Origin: Halobacillus_A sp043497005 | GTDB taxonomy: Bacteria; Bacillota; Bacilli; Bacillales; Halobacillaceae | Length of the DNA stretch: 64,000 bases | Assembly: GCF_043497005.1 (NCBI RefSeq) | Contig: NZ_JBIEKE010000002.1 | Coordinates: 186,001 to 250,000 of the forward strand | Reading direction: 5' to 3' | Part shown: positions 42,902-51,033 of the stretch, piece after piece | Layout of the letters: each line of letters starts with the position of its first letter | Position numbering within the stretch: position 1 is the stretch's first letter | Translations under genes and position numbers: made by a program | The notes under the pieces: model-generated | What the model saw: only the letters and a program-made list of their open reading frames with translations | Databases searched by the model: none | What the model was told of the DNA's origin: nothing

Positions 42902-45235
42902 TTACTCCTCCTTTTTCTTTCCGCGTAATCGAATTAATGAAAAGATCGCCATCGCTGCAATACCTAGTACAGCAATTTCAAATAACGTATCTAATCCACG
43001 AAAGTCCACTAGTATGACGTTTACAATATTATCTCCGCCACCTAATTTATAGGAATTATCTACGAAATAACTCGACATTGCTTCAAACATCTTGGAACTG
43101 TGAGAAGAAATGGCAACCATTGTCATTAATAACCCGAACGCAACAGAAATAATAATGTTAAGAGATTTCGTTATTGAAGATTCGTTAGTTTTCTCAAGTT
43201 TAGGCAAATGATAAAACACTAGTAAAAATAAGCCTACAGTAACTGTTTCAACAATTAGCTGAGTTAAAGCAAGATCAGGTGCGCGATAAACGACAAAGAG
43301 CATTGCTAAACCGTAGCCCACTACACCTAAGATAAGGATCGCTGCAATGCGATTATTCGATACAATAGTACCGAAAGCTGCAATGACCATCACTACAGCA
43401 ATGAGAAGCTCATGAACAGTTATATCTGATACATTACTTGTATCTACTGTAAACCCGCCTGTAAACGTCATAACACCAAAAGTGACAATTAATATAGCAG
43501 CTAGAATTAAGCGAACATAACGACCTAATGAACCGTTCATATAACCATTAGTGATATATGTTGAGTACCTCTCTGTCCGGTCAACAAGCCCGTCGTAAAA
43601 TTTGTTTAAACTTAAAACTCCTGGTACAACATTATAAATCGATGTCCATTTAGGACGGACTAAGAATAAAATTGTACCGAATACTATTACTGTTATTGAC
43701 ATGATAAAAGCTGGAGAGATTCCATGCCAAAAATAAATGTCTTTGGCGATTTCAGCGCCACCTATAGCTGAGGCTGCATGTTCAATAAAAGGCTTATTAA
43801 TCAAATCTGGGATTAAACCAATCACAATTACTCCCACTACTAAAATCATCGGGGATACAAGCATTCCTAATGGAGCTTCATGTGGTTTCTTTGGTAATTC
43901 TTCTACGTTGTTCTTTCCTCTAAATGTTCCAAAGAAAAAGTACATGGAGTAAACGAAAGTAAAGATGCTCCCGAATACAGCCAGGTAAGGGAATAATGAT
44001 TGCAGTAAAGCAGTAATACCTGCAACAGAACCGTCTAAATCATATACGGCTTCGAAAAACATTTCCTTACTATAGAAACCATTGAAAATCGGCAATGGTA
44101 CCCCTGCCATCGAGAATGAGGCTACTAATGCTAACGTAGCCGTAATTGGTAAGAAGGTCATTAAGCCGCCTAAGCGTCTAATATCTCTTGATCCGGTCTC
44201 ATGATCCACAATTCCAGCTACCATAAAAAGACTGCCCTTAAAGGTCGCGTGGTTAAGAATATGAAACGCAGCAGCAAATATAGCAAGGTCAGTACCAAAT
44301 CCAAGCATTGCCATGATCATACCAAGCTGACTGATGGTTGAGAATGCTAAAATTGCTTTTAAATCAGTTTGTCGCACAGCCATATAGGATCCCCAGCATA
44401 AGGTGAAGATACCAACTGTAGATACAATAATGAAAAACCATTCGGAAACTGAAAGCATTGGAAAAAAGCGGGCGACTAAGAATATACCGGCTTTAACCAT
44501 TGTAGCAGAGTGTAAATATGCACTGACTGGAGTAGGAGCTTCCATAGCATCCGGAAGCCAAATGTGAAATGGAAACTGAGCAGACTTAGTAAAAGCCCCT
44601 AACAAAACGAGACCCAAAATCAGGGGAAAGAATTCATGATTTAAAATTAATTCTTGTTGACTCATCATTTCTTGAATGCTTGCCGTACCAGTAATAACGT
44701 TCATATAAACTAATCCGCCAAGCAAACTGAGACCACCAAATACAGTAATCAGCATAGACTTTAATGCTCCGTAACGCGATCCTTCACGATGGTTCCAGAA
44801 CCCAATAAGCAAGAAAGACGATAGCGATGTGAACTCCCAGAACGTATACAAGACATAAACATTGTCAGAAAGTACAACACCTAGCATAGACCCCATAAAT
44901 AATAAGAAATACACATAAAAATGTCCCAGCTGCTCCGATTTATGTAAATAATAGATCGAATAAAAAGCAACTAGGGAGCCTATACCACTAATTAGTAATA
45001 CAAACAACAAGCTCAAACCATCAAGATAAAAAAGAATATTCATATCTAGTGATGGAATCCAGGAATATTCTGAGTGCACAGGCTCGAATCCTGGTCCTAT
45101 AAATCGAATAAAATAAATAAATATCACAACGGGTACGGCTGTGACGAAAACTCCTGTGTGAAGTTTAGTTTTCCATTTACTTAATAATGGAATGAAAATT
45201 GCAATAATAAAAGGCAATAATACAGCCAGTAGCAT
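42902..45235 (-). CDS. mrpA: Na+/H+ antiporter subunit MrpA/MnhA
   Basis: A 777-residue protein. The N-terminal two thirds is NuoL-like, with VLYTFWEFTSLSSFLLIGFW (key Glu near 140), FTKSAQFPFHIWLPDAMEAP and SYLHSATMVKAG. The C-terminal part (about 600-777) carries the MbhD/MbhE-like region RAPDLALTQLIVETVTVG and ends VNVILVDFRGLDTLFEIAVLG. This is the normal end of a Bacillus MrpA, so MrpB is not fused to it. The ATG at 45235 follows GGGAGG. It begins the operon and would contribute to Na+ export, alkaline pH tolerance and salt resistance. Confidence 0.95.
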   Translation of the reverse strand: MLLAVLLPFIIAIFIPLLSKWKTKLHTGVFVTAVPVVIFIYFIRFIGPGFEPVHSEYSWIPSLDMNILFYLDGLSLLFVLLISGIGSLVAFYSIYYLHKSEQLGHFYVYFLLFMGSMLGVVLSDNVYVLYTFWEFTSLSSFLLIGFWNHREGSRYGALKSMLITVFGGLSLLGGLVYMNVITGTASIQEMMSQQELILNHEFFPLILGLVLLGAFTKSAQFPFHIWLPDAMEAPTPVSAYLHSATMVKAGIFLVARFFPMLSVSEWFFIIVSTVGIFTLCWGSYMAVRQTDLKAILAFSTISQLGMIMAMLGFGTDLAIFAAAFHILNHATFKGSLFMVAGIVDHETGSRDIRRLGGLMTFLPITATLALVASFSMAGVPLPIFNGFYSKEMFFEAVYDLDGSVAGITALLQSLFPYLAVFGSIFTFVYSMYFFFGTFRGKNNVEELPKKPHEAPLGMLVSPMILVVGVIVIGLIPDLINKPFIEHAASAIGGAEIAKDIYFWHGISPAFIMSITVIVFGTILFLVRPKWTSIYNVVPGVLSLNKFYDGLVDRTERYSTYITNGYMNGSLGRYVRLILAAILIVTFGVMTFTGGFTVDTSNVSDITVHELLIAVVMVIAAFGTIVSNNRIAAILILGVVGYGLAMLFVVYRAPDLALTQLIVETVTVGLFLLVFYHLPKLEKTNESSITKSLNIIISVAFGLLMTMVAISSHSSKMFEAMSSYFVDNSYKLGGGDNIVNVILVDFRGLDTLFEIAVLGIAAMAIFSLIRLRGKKKEE

Positions 45236-45410
45236 CTGGTTGTTCCTCCCTCGGCCTAAGTTCAACGTTTTAGTTGGTTCACTCAATTGTAATCAAAAAT
45301 TAGTCGAATATTCAACTGTATACTATCGCAATCAATAATATTGTTGCCGGTTTCATCAGAATATATAAATATGAAGAAAGCCGTCATAATCTTATAATAA
45401 AAAAATCTCA

Positions 45411-45441
45411 ATAAAAAAACGCCAATCATAACATTGACGTT
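45411..45441 (-). terminator. Terminator of sda
   Basis: On the minus strand AACGTCAAT and ATTGGCGTT form a 9-bp stem with loop GTTATG, followed by T7. Confidence 0.88.
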
Positions 45442-45472
45442 GTACAGGAGGTAGGTATTCCTAATAATGGAA

Positions 45473-45625
45473 CTAACCTACACGGAAATTCGAACGATCT
45501 AATAGGTGATAGAGCTTTCTCTCGATGATTTCGCTTTCTATTTGTTTAATGAACTCGCGTGAAAGATTGAGTTGGATAGCTTTGTGGTAAGATTGTATTA
45601 ACAGGGTATCAGATAATTGTTTCAT
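45473..45625 (-). CDS. sda: Sporulation inhibitor Sda
   Basis: A 50-residue helical-hairpin protein too short for most gene finders. Its sequence starts MKQLSDTLLIQSYHKAIQLN and includes LSREFIKQIESEI, closely matching B. subtilis Sda (LSDELLIESYFKA and LNRDFIELIENEI). Sda binds the dimerisation domain of sporulation histidine kinases and blocks Spo0A activation while DNA is being replicated or damaged. It lies next to yqeG as in B. subtilis. The strong ribosome binding site AGGAGGTGG lies 20 bases upstream of the ATG, with a 5-bp hairpin in between. An in-frame ATT codon at a normal distance is an alternative start. Confidence 0.92.
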   Translation of the reverse strand: MKQLSDTLLIQSYHKAIQLNLSREFIKQIESEIIERKLYHLLDRSNFRVG

Positions 45626-45631
45626 CTTCCT

Positions 45632-45645
45632 CTGCCGAATGGCAG
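45632..45645 (-). promoter_or_regulatory. Hairpin between the sda Shine-Dalgarno sequence and start codon
   Basis: On the minus strand AGGAGGTGG (45646-45654) is directly followed by CTGCC-ATTC-GGCAG, then six bases to the ATG. Folding of the stem would bring the ribosome binding site to a normal spacing. Confidence 0.5.
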
Positions 45646-45705
45646 CCACCTCCTGAATATTTAGGAATTGGAAGTTTTACTACTATTTCACCATATCACG
45701 GGAGG

Positions 45706-45733
45706 CTTATAGCTACAATAACCCCTTTATCAA
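45706..45733 (-). promoter_or_regulatory. Candidate sigma-A promoter of sda
   Basis: On the minus strand TTGATA (45728-45733), a 16-base spacer and TATAAG (45706-45711). The -35 box lies inside a DnaA-box-like sequence (45727-45735). Confidence 0.5.
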
Positions 45734-45827
45734 CAGCCGTTTGTAGATAACTCAGCTTGAATATCCAGGAAACTCCTGTAAATATCGTGACTGGTTCATG
45801 TGGAATGTGTGTATAAAGTTATCCACA
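45727..45827. promoter_or_regulatory. DnaA-box cluster between sda and yqeG
   Basis: Two boxes match TTATNCACA perfectly: TTATCCACA at 45819-45827 (plus) and TTATACACA at 45808-45816 (minus), arranged head to head two bases apart. Two further boxes have one mismatch: TTATCTACA at 45742-45750 (minus) and TTATCAACA at 45727-45735 (plus). DnaA-bound clusters near sda-yqeG are known in B. subtilis, where DnaA activates sda. Confidence 0.85.
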
Positions 45828-45890
45828 GGTCTGATCTGTCGCGATTTGTCGAACGATTTTTGGAATCTTTGAGATAATTATAGGATTATT

Positions 45891-45919
45891 TTGAAACGTC
45901 GTCTTTTTTTGTTTATGAT
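45891..45919 (+). promoter_or_regulatory. Candidate sigma-A promoter of the yqeG operon
   Basis: TTGAAA (45891-45896), a 17-base spacer and TATGAT (45914-45919). The expected start of transcription near 45926 falls within an AAGGAG sequence, which argues for the downstream ATG as the yqeG start. Confidence 0.65.
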
Positions 45920-45958
45920 AGGTAAGGAGATTTTGTCGTGAAGGGTGGAATAAGGTTA

Positions 45959-46477
45959 ATGTTGAAAAAATTTTTGCCAAATGAACATGTAGAGAGTGTC
46001 CATGATATTAACCCTCTCATTTTAAAGGATAAAGGAATTAAGGGTGTAATTACTGATTTAGATAATACATTAGTGGCATGGGATGCCCCGGATGCTACGG
46101 AGGAAATTGTAGAATGGTTTCAACGTATGAATAAGCATGGTATTCAAGTTATAATTGCTTCTAATAATAATGAGAAACGGGTGAAGCTTTTTTCTGAGCC
46201 TCTAGATACGACATTCATTCATAGTGCAAGAAAACCGCTTTCAAAAGCTTTTAAGAAAGCCCAAAAAGAAATGAACGTAAAAAAAGATGAACTTGTAGTA
46301 GTAGGAGATCAGATAATGACCGACGTTCTTGGAGGGAATATAGCAGGTATTCATACAATATTAGTAGTTCCTATAGTAGAAACTGACGGGTTCTTCACAA
46401 AATTTAATCGTAAAATTGAACGCAGAATTCTTAAATGGATGAAGCGTAAAGGGAAGATCAATTGGGAGGAAAATTAA
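45959..46477 (+). CDS. yqeG: YqeG family HAD-IIIA phosphatase
   Basis: A 172-residue HAD phosphatase. Motif I is ITDLDNTLVAWD (about residues 24-35), motif II IIASNNNEKR and motif III VVGDQIMTDVLGGN. Relatives are phosphatidylglycerophosphate phosphatases or general HAD phosphatases; the substrate is not shown here. The ATG at 45959 (MLKKFLP) fits the family start and has AAGGGTGG upstream. A GTG at 45938 with AAGGAG would add seven residues but would put its ribosome binding site at the predicted transcript start. It is the first gene of a long co-directional run to yqeM, and its stop overlaps the yqeH start. Confidence 0.9.
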   Translation: MLKKFLPNEHVESVHDINPLILKDKGIKGVITDLDNTLVAWDAPDATEEIVEWFQRMNKHGIQVIIASNNNEKRVKLFSEPLDTTFIHSARKPLSKAFKKAQKEMNVKKDELVVVGDQIMTDVLGGNIAGIHTILVVPIVETDGFFTKFNRKIERRILKWMKRKGKINWEEN

Positions 46478-47577
46478 TGGAAGATATAAAATGTCACGGG
46501 TGCGGAGTAGAAATTCAAACCTCTGACCCAAAAAAGCCTGGCTATGCACCAAAATCTGCACTTGAGAGAGATGATGTTATATGTAAACGATGCTTTCGTT
46601 TGAAACATTATAATGAGGTGCAGGATGTGCCGTATCAAGACGAAGACTTTCTAAACATGTTAAATCAAATAAGCAAAAGCCGCGGTCTTGTCGTACAATT
46701 GGTTGATATTTTTGATTTAAGCGGCAGCTTTATCCCCGGTCTGCAAAGATTAACTGGTAATAACCCGATTCTTTTAGTCGGAAATAAAATGGATGTACTT
46801 CCCCAGTCTGTAAATTCAAATAAATTAAAACAATGGCTTAGAATCACCGCCAAAGAATATGGATTAAAAGTAGAAGATATTCATTTGATTTCCGCCCAAA
46901 AGGGAACAGGAATGGAAGAACTATCTCAGGCAATCGATAACCATCGAAAAGGTGAGAACGTATATGTAGTTGGTACTACAAATGTAGGAAAATCAACGTT
47001 TATCAATCAGCTTATCCATCAAAGTTCCGGAGTAACGGATGTTATTACCACATCTTATTTTCCCGGTACCACGCTTGGATTTATTGATATTCCGTTAGAT
47101 CATACAACTTCACTTTATGATACACCAGGAGTGATTCATCGTCATCAAATGGCACATTATGTCTCAGATCGTGACTTAAAGCATATAACTCCTAGAAAAG
47201 AAGTGAAACCTAAAGTGTACCAATTAAATGAAGGACAAACATTGTTTTTTGGGGGATTAGCTCGCCTCGATTTCACTTCCGGGGAGAGAAGTTCTTTTAT
47301 TTGCTATCTTTCCAATGAGATGGAGATCCATCGTACTAAGCTCGAGAAAGCAGATGATCTCTATAAAAATCATTTAGGTGAGCTTCTCACACCTCCGGAT
47401 GAGGAAACAAGGAAAGAACTTCCGCCGCTGAAAGCTCAAGATTTTAAAATACCTGGCGAAAAAACGGATATTGTTTTCTCAGGCTTAGGTTGGGTTACTG
47501 TGCCACAAGGGAAAGTATCGGTTACAGTTCATGCCCCTGAGGGTGTAAAAGTATCATTACGCCAGTCTTTAATTTAG
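46477..47577 (+). CDS. yqeH: Ribosome biogenesis GTPase YqeH
   Basis: A 366-residue circularly permuted GTPase. An N-terminal zinc finger (CHGCGVE near residues 5-11, CKRC near 35-38) is followed by G4 (GNKMD near 105), G5, then G1 GTTNVGKSTF near 168, and G3 DTPGVIH. A C-terminal domain follows. YqeH is needed for 30S subunit assembly. The start ATG 46477 follows GGGAGG and shares a base with the yqeG stop. Confidence 0.95.
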   Translation: MEDIKCHGCGVEIQTSDPKKPGYAPKSALERDDVICKRCFRLKHYNEVQDVPYQDEDFLNMLNQISKSRGLVVQLVDIFDLSGSFIPGLQRLTGNNPILLVGNKMDVLPQSVNSNKLKQWLRITAKEYGLKVEDIHLISAQKGTGMEELSQAIDNHRKGENVYVVGTTNVGKSTFINQLIHQSSGVTDVITTSYFPGTTLGFIDIPLDHTTSLYDTPGVIHRHQMAHYVSDRDLKHITPRKEVKPKVYQLNEGQTLFFGGLARLDFTSGERSSFICYLSNEMEIHRTKLEKADDLYKNHLGELLTPPDEETRKELPPLKAQDFKIPGEKTDIVFSGLGWVTVPQGKVSVTVHAPEGVKVSLRQSLI

Positions 47578-47587
47578 GAGGTTGTAT

Positions 47588-48424
47588 ATGCTGCATCTAG
47601 GGTTAATAGGTTATCCGATTGCTCATTCTTTGTCACCTTGGATTCATTCAAAATTAATAAAGGATCAGCAAATGGAAGGTACTTACGAGTTATTTGAAAT
47701 CGATCCCGATAAATTTGATACAGAGATAGTTAAATTGAAAGCTAAGGATTTAGATGGATTTAATGTTACTGTTCCATATAAGGAGAGGATTATTGAGTAT
47801 TTAGATGATATTGATGATGCTGCACAATTTTTAGGGGCAGTAAATACAGTTAAAGTAATAGACGGCCAATGGATTGGTTACAACACTGATGGAGTTGGTT
47901 ACGTTACTTCTATTGAAAATCGATACCCTGACACCTTAAAAGAAACGAGCAAAGTTCTCATATTAGGAAGCGGCGGGGCCGCTCGCGGAATTTATTATTC
48001 CTTTCTGCAGAAGGGTTTGAGAAGAGTAGATCTTGCCAATCGTACCGTTGCTAAAGCTGATCATATTATCAGGGAACTTGAAGGCGAAGATTTTTCTCAA
48101 CCATTAAGTATAGAAGAAGCAGAGTATAATATAGACAAATACGATATAGTTGTACAAACTTCTTCAGTAGGTATGTCACCCAACGATCATCAATCCATTG
48201 TAAGTTTGAGTAGAAACGTGCGAGGGTCTTTATTTAGTGATATTGTTTACCGTCCTAAAATGACGGTCTTTTTAACGCAAGCTCAATCCATGGGTGCAGA
48301 TCTTCATTTCGGATATGAAATGTTGCTGCATCAAGCTATTTATTCTTTTAAAATTTGGACGGGTACTAATCCTGACACAGACAACATAATGAAAGACTTT
48401 GAACGAAAGTTGGAAGGAGAATAG
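47588..48424 (+). CDS. aroE: Shikimate dehydrogenase (NADP+)
   Basis: A 278-residue enzyme of aromatic amino acid synthesis, reducing 3-dehydroshikimate to shikimate. Substrate-site sequences are IAHSLSPWIHS and NVTVPYKERI (catalytic Lys); later NTDGVGY and the nucleotide-binding GSGGAARGI are present. It sits in the conserved yqeH-aroE-yqeI order. The start is set by AGGAGG six bases upstream. Confidence 0.95.
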   Translation: MLHLGLIGYPIAHSLSPWIHSKLIKDQQMEGTYELFEIDPDKFDTEIVKLKAKDLDGFNVTVPYKERIIEYLDDIDDAAQFLGAVNTVKVIDGQWIGYNTDGVGYVTSIENRYPDTLKETSKVLILGSGGAARGIYYSFLQKGLRRVDLANRTVAKADHIIRELEGEDFSQPLSIEEAEYNIDKYDIVVQTSSVGMSPNDHQSIVSLSRNVRGSLFSDIVYRPKMTVFLTQAQSMGADLHFGYEMLLHQAIYSFKIWTGTNPDTDNIMKDFERKLEGE

Positions 48425-48425
48425 A

Positions 48426-48716
48426 ATGTTAACTAGTAAAGAAAAAAAGTATCTGCGTAAACAATCTCACCATATTCAGCCGATTTTTCAGGTGGGGAAA
48501 AGTGGAGTTAATGAGAATATGACGACTCAAATTTCTGAGGCTCTTGAAAAGAGGGAACTGATTAAAGTCAGCATATTGCAAAATAATTTCGATGATAATC
48601 AAGAAGTAGCAAATGAGATTTCAATGCACACTGATGCGGAAATTGTCCAAGTGATAGGAAATACTGTTATTTTATATAAAGAATCTAAAGATAACAAACA
48701 AATCGAGCTGCCTTAA
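48426..48716 (+). CDS. yqeI: YhbY/CRM-domain RNA-binding protein (YqeI)
   Basis: A 96-residue single CRM domain. The conserved GxxG-type loop VGKSGVNENM (about residues 23-32) and the basic N-terminus LTSKEKKYLRKQSHHIQPIF are present. The family associates with pre-50S particles. It starts one base after the aroE stop behind GGAAGGAG. Confidence 0.93.
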   Translation: MLTSKEKKYLRKQSHHIQPIFQVGKSGVNENMTTQISEALEKRELIKVSILQNNFDDNQEVANEISMHTDAEIVQVIGNTVILYKESKDNKQIELP

Positions 48717-48731
48717 AGGAGAAAGGTTACC

Positions 48732-49301
48732 ATGAAGATAGGTTTGCTGGGAGGGACTTTTGATCCTCCTCATTTAGGACATCTGATTATGGCTGAACAC
48801 GTGCTTGAAGTTATGCATTTGGATGAAGTGTGGTTTGTACCTTCTCATGTACCGCCTCATAAACAAAAATCTTCACTCATGGCAGAAGACCGCTTAAGAA
48901 TGGTTGAACGAGCGATTGAGGGGAACCCTCAATTTTCATTGTCTACTGTTGAATTGGAAAGAGAAGGAAAATCCTATACAATTGATACAATTAAGCAATT
49001 GCAGAGCCAATACCCGGGGAATAATTTTTGTTTTATTATAGGTGGGGACATGGTTCAACATCTGGATCGCTGGCACCGTATAGATGAATTGAAAAAACTG
49101 GTCCAATTTGTAGGAGTTGGAAGAGAAGGTTATCAATTAGCTTCAAGCAGAGATGTAAAATTGGTAGATATTCCACGGATAGACATTTCTTCCTCTATGA
49201 TTAGGAAGCGTTTAGCTCAAGGTAAATCGATTAGATATTTAGTAACACATGAAGTTTACGAGTATATAAAGGAGCATTCATTATATGTATCAGACTCGTG
49301 A
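48732..49301 (+). CDS. nadD: Nicotinate-nucleotide adenylyltransferase
   Basis: A 189-residue enzyme joining ATP and NaMN to give deamido-NAD. The nucleotidyltransferase motif GGTFDPPHLGHL (about residues 7-18) and the C-terminal ISSSMIRKRL are present, along with FVPSHVPPHK. It overlaps yqeK by 17 bases. Confidence 0.96.
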   Translation: MKIGLLGGTFDPPHLGHLIMAEHVLEVMHLDEVWFVPSHVPPHKQKSSLMAEDRLRMVERAIEGNPQFSLSTVELEREGKSYTIDTIKQLQSQYPGNNFCFIIGGDMVQHLDRWHRIDELKKLVQFVGVGREGYQLASSRDVKLVDIPRIDISSSMIRKRLAQGKSIRYLVTHEVYEYIKEHSLYVSDS

Positions 49302-49845
49302 AAAGTTATTGGAATTTGTACGGCCCCACCTAAAACAATCACGCTTTGAGCATACTGTTAGAGTGACGGACACAGCAGTAAAGCTCGCTGAAAAATATGG
49401 GGCGGATGTAGAAAAAGCTGAAACGGCTTCAATTTTGCATGATTATGCAAAGCACAAACCTATAGAAGAGTTAAAGAGTTGGATTTTACGCGAAGAGAAG
49501 CTGAGCAATGATTTATTAAGTTATCATCATGAATTATGGCACGGTCCAGTAGGGGCGATGATGCTCAAAGATGAGTTGCAGATTCAAGATGAAGAAATAT
49601 TGTCAGCTATTGCAGCTCATACTACAGGTAAAAAGAATATGTCTCTTTTGGATAAAGTAGTTTTTTTAGCTGATTATATAGAGCCTGGTCGAAACTTTGA
49701 AGGGGTAGAGCAAGTAAGAGAGATTGCTGAAAAAGATTTGAATGAAGCTTGTCTTCAATCTCTTGTTAATACAGTCCAATTTTTAACGAATAATAAAAGA
49801 ACGGTTTATCCTGATACCATTCATGCATATAATGCATTAGTATAA
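49285..49845 (+). CDS. yqeK: HD-domain bis(5'-nucleosyl)-tetraphosphatase YqeK
   Basis: A 186-residue HD-domain protein. The metal ligands are seen in SRFEHTVRVTDTA, ILHDYAKHK (HD pair near residue 50), YHHELWHGPVG and VVFLADYIEPGR. The family hydrolyses Ap4A symmetrically to two ADP. Its overlap with nadD links it to NAD and dinucleotide metabolism. Confidence 0.93.
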   Translation: MYQTREKLLEFVRPHLKQSRFEHTVRVTDTAVKLAEKYGADVEKAETASILHDYAKHKPIEELKSWILREEKLSNDLLSYHHELWHGPVGAMMLKDELQIQDEEILSAIAAHTTGKKNMSLLDKVVFLADYIEPGRNFEGVEQVREIAEKDLNEACLQSLVNTVQFLTNNKRTVYPDTIHAYNALV

Positions 49846-49876
49846 GCTGCGTTAACGATTATATGGGAGGAATAAC

Positions 49877-50230
49877 ATGGATAGTAAAGAGTTAGTGACA
49901 ATTGCTGCTAAGGCATGTGATGAAAAACGTGCAAACGATATTGTGGTGTTAGATATGGCCGATGTATCGCTGGTAGCAGATTATTTCTTAATTTGTGAAG
50001 GTTCGAATGAACGACAAGTACAAGCAATTGCTAGGGAAGTAAAGGAACAAGCAGAAGAAAATGGTATTGAAGTTAAAAGAATGGAAGGTTTTGATAAAGC
50101 ACGTTGGATCTTGGTCGATCTAAATGGAGTGGTATGTCACATTTTCCATAAAGATGAACGCCATTATTATAACCTTGAAAGACTTTGGGGAGATGCTGCT
50201 TCCGTTTCTGTAGAAGGAATTCAAGGTTGA
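49877..50230 (+). CDS. rsfS: Ribosomal silencing factor RsfS
   Basis: A 117-residue protein of the RsfS/Iojap family, which binds L14 and blocks subunit joining when nutrients are scarce. Conserved sequence: ADVSLVADYFLICEGSNERQ and GFDKARWILVDLNGVVCHIF. Its TGA stop overlaps the TTG start of yqeM. Confidence 0.95.
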   Translation: MDSKELVTIAAKACDEKRANDIVVLDMADVSLVADYFLICEGSNERQVQAIAREVKEQAEENGIEVKRMEGFDKARWILVDLNGVVCHIFHKDERHYYNLERLWGDAASVSVEGIQG

Positions 50231-50955
50231 GTTATCACCGAATGGCTGAGGTGTATGATCGCTTGATGAAAGATGCACCTTACACGGATTGGGTAAGTTG
50301 GACGAAAGAAGTCATGGCTGAACACCACCCTGGGGCAAAGACAATACTTGAATTAGGCTGCGGAACAGGGGAAATTACCAATAGACTTGCTGACAGCTAT
50401 CAAATGACGGGCGTTGATTTATCAGAGGATATGCTTGCTATCGCAGCAAATAAAGATAAACGTCATCAGATTCAATGGTTATTACAGGATATCTCTCAAC
50501 TTATGGGTTTATCAGGTTACGATGCTGTAATCAGCTTTTGCGATGTGGTAAATTATATAGTAAGAGAAGAGCAATTATTATCCGTATTTAAAAATGCTTA
50601 TAGCGCTTTACAAACAAATGGCTTATTTTTATTTGACGTTCATTCGTTGAGACATATCTCAAATGATCTGGTAGGTCAGACGTTTGCTGAAGTATATGAC
50701 GATTTATCGTATATATGGTTTTGTGATCAAGGAGAAGAGCAAAATACTGTTGAACACGATTTAACCTTTTTCGTGAAAAGCGGCGAATTATTTGACCGGT
50801 TTGATGAAACGCACAAACAAAAAGGTTATTCAATAGACTTTTTGAAAGAGGAGTTACGCCAAGTTGGTTTTAACATCTTAGATATACACTCAGATTTTAG
50901 TTATAATTCCTCGATTGAAGGAGATCGGATTTTCTTTGTTTGTCAAAAGGTGTAG
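50227..50955 (+). CDS. yqeM: Class I SAM-dependent methyltransferase YqeM
   Basis: A 242-residue methyltransferase with motif I ILELGCGTGEIT (about residues 40-51), motif II VDLSEDML and a Cys/Asp-rich post-motif SFCDVVNYI. Substrate unknown. The TTG at 50227 overlaps the rsfS stop (TTGA) and is preceded by GAAGGA; the family start SYHRMAEVYDRLMKDAPY fits this choice. It is the last gene of the yqeG run, followed by a terminator. Confidence 0.88.
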   Translation: MSYHRMAEVYDRLMKDAPYTDWVSWTKEVMAEHHPGAKTILELGCGTGEITNRLADSYQMTGVDLSEDMLAIAANKDKRHQIQWLLQDISQLMGLSGYDAVISFCDVVNYIVREEQLLSVFKNAYSALQTNGLFLFDVHSLRHISNDLVGQTFAEVYDDLSYIWFCDQGEEQNTVEHDLTFFVKSGELFDRFDETHKQKGYSIDFLKEELRQVGFNILDIHSDFSYNSSIEGDRIFFVCQKV

Positions 50956-50956
50956 G

Positions 50957-50985
50957 AGGTGGCTTTAAGCCACCTTCGTTTTTTT
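50957..50985 (+). terminator. Terminator after yqeM
   Basis: AGGTGGCTT and AAGCCACCT form a 9-bp stem with almost no loop (a T within the palindrome), followed by TCGTTTTTTT. Confidence 0.88.
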
Positions 50986-51033
50986 GCAGGAAAGTTTTTG
51001 CAGGAAAATAATAATATATGTCGAATAATTAAC

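Noticed and set aside
45938..45958. GTG 45938 as the yqeG start
   Set aside because: Its AAGGAG coincides with the predicted transcription start, and the family N-terminus begins at ATG 45959; not fully excluded.
50981..51007. 13-base direct repeat TTTTTGCAGGAAA in tandem
   Set aside because: Only two copies, one base apart, at the tail of the yqeM terminator; probably local slippage, not a repeat array.
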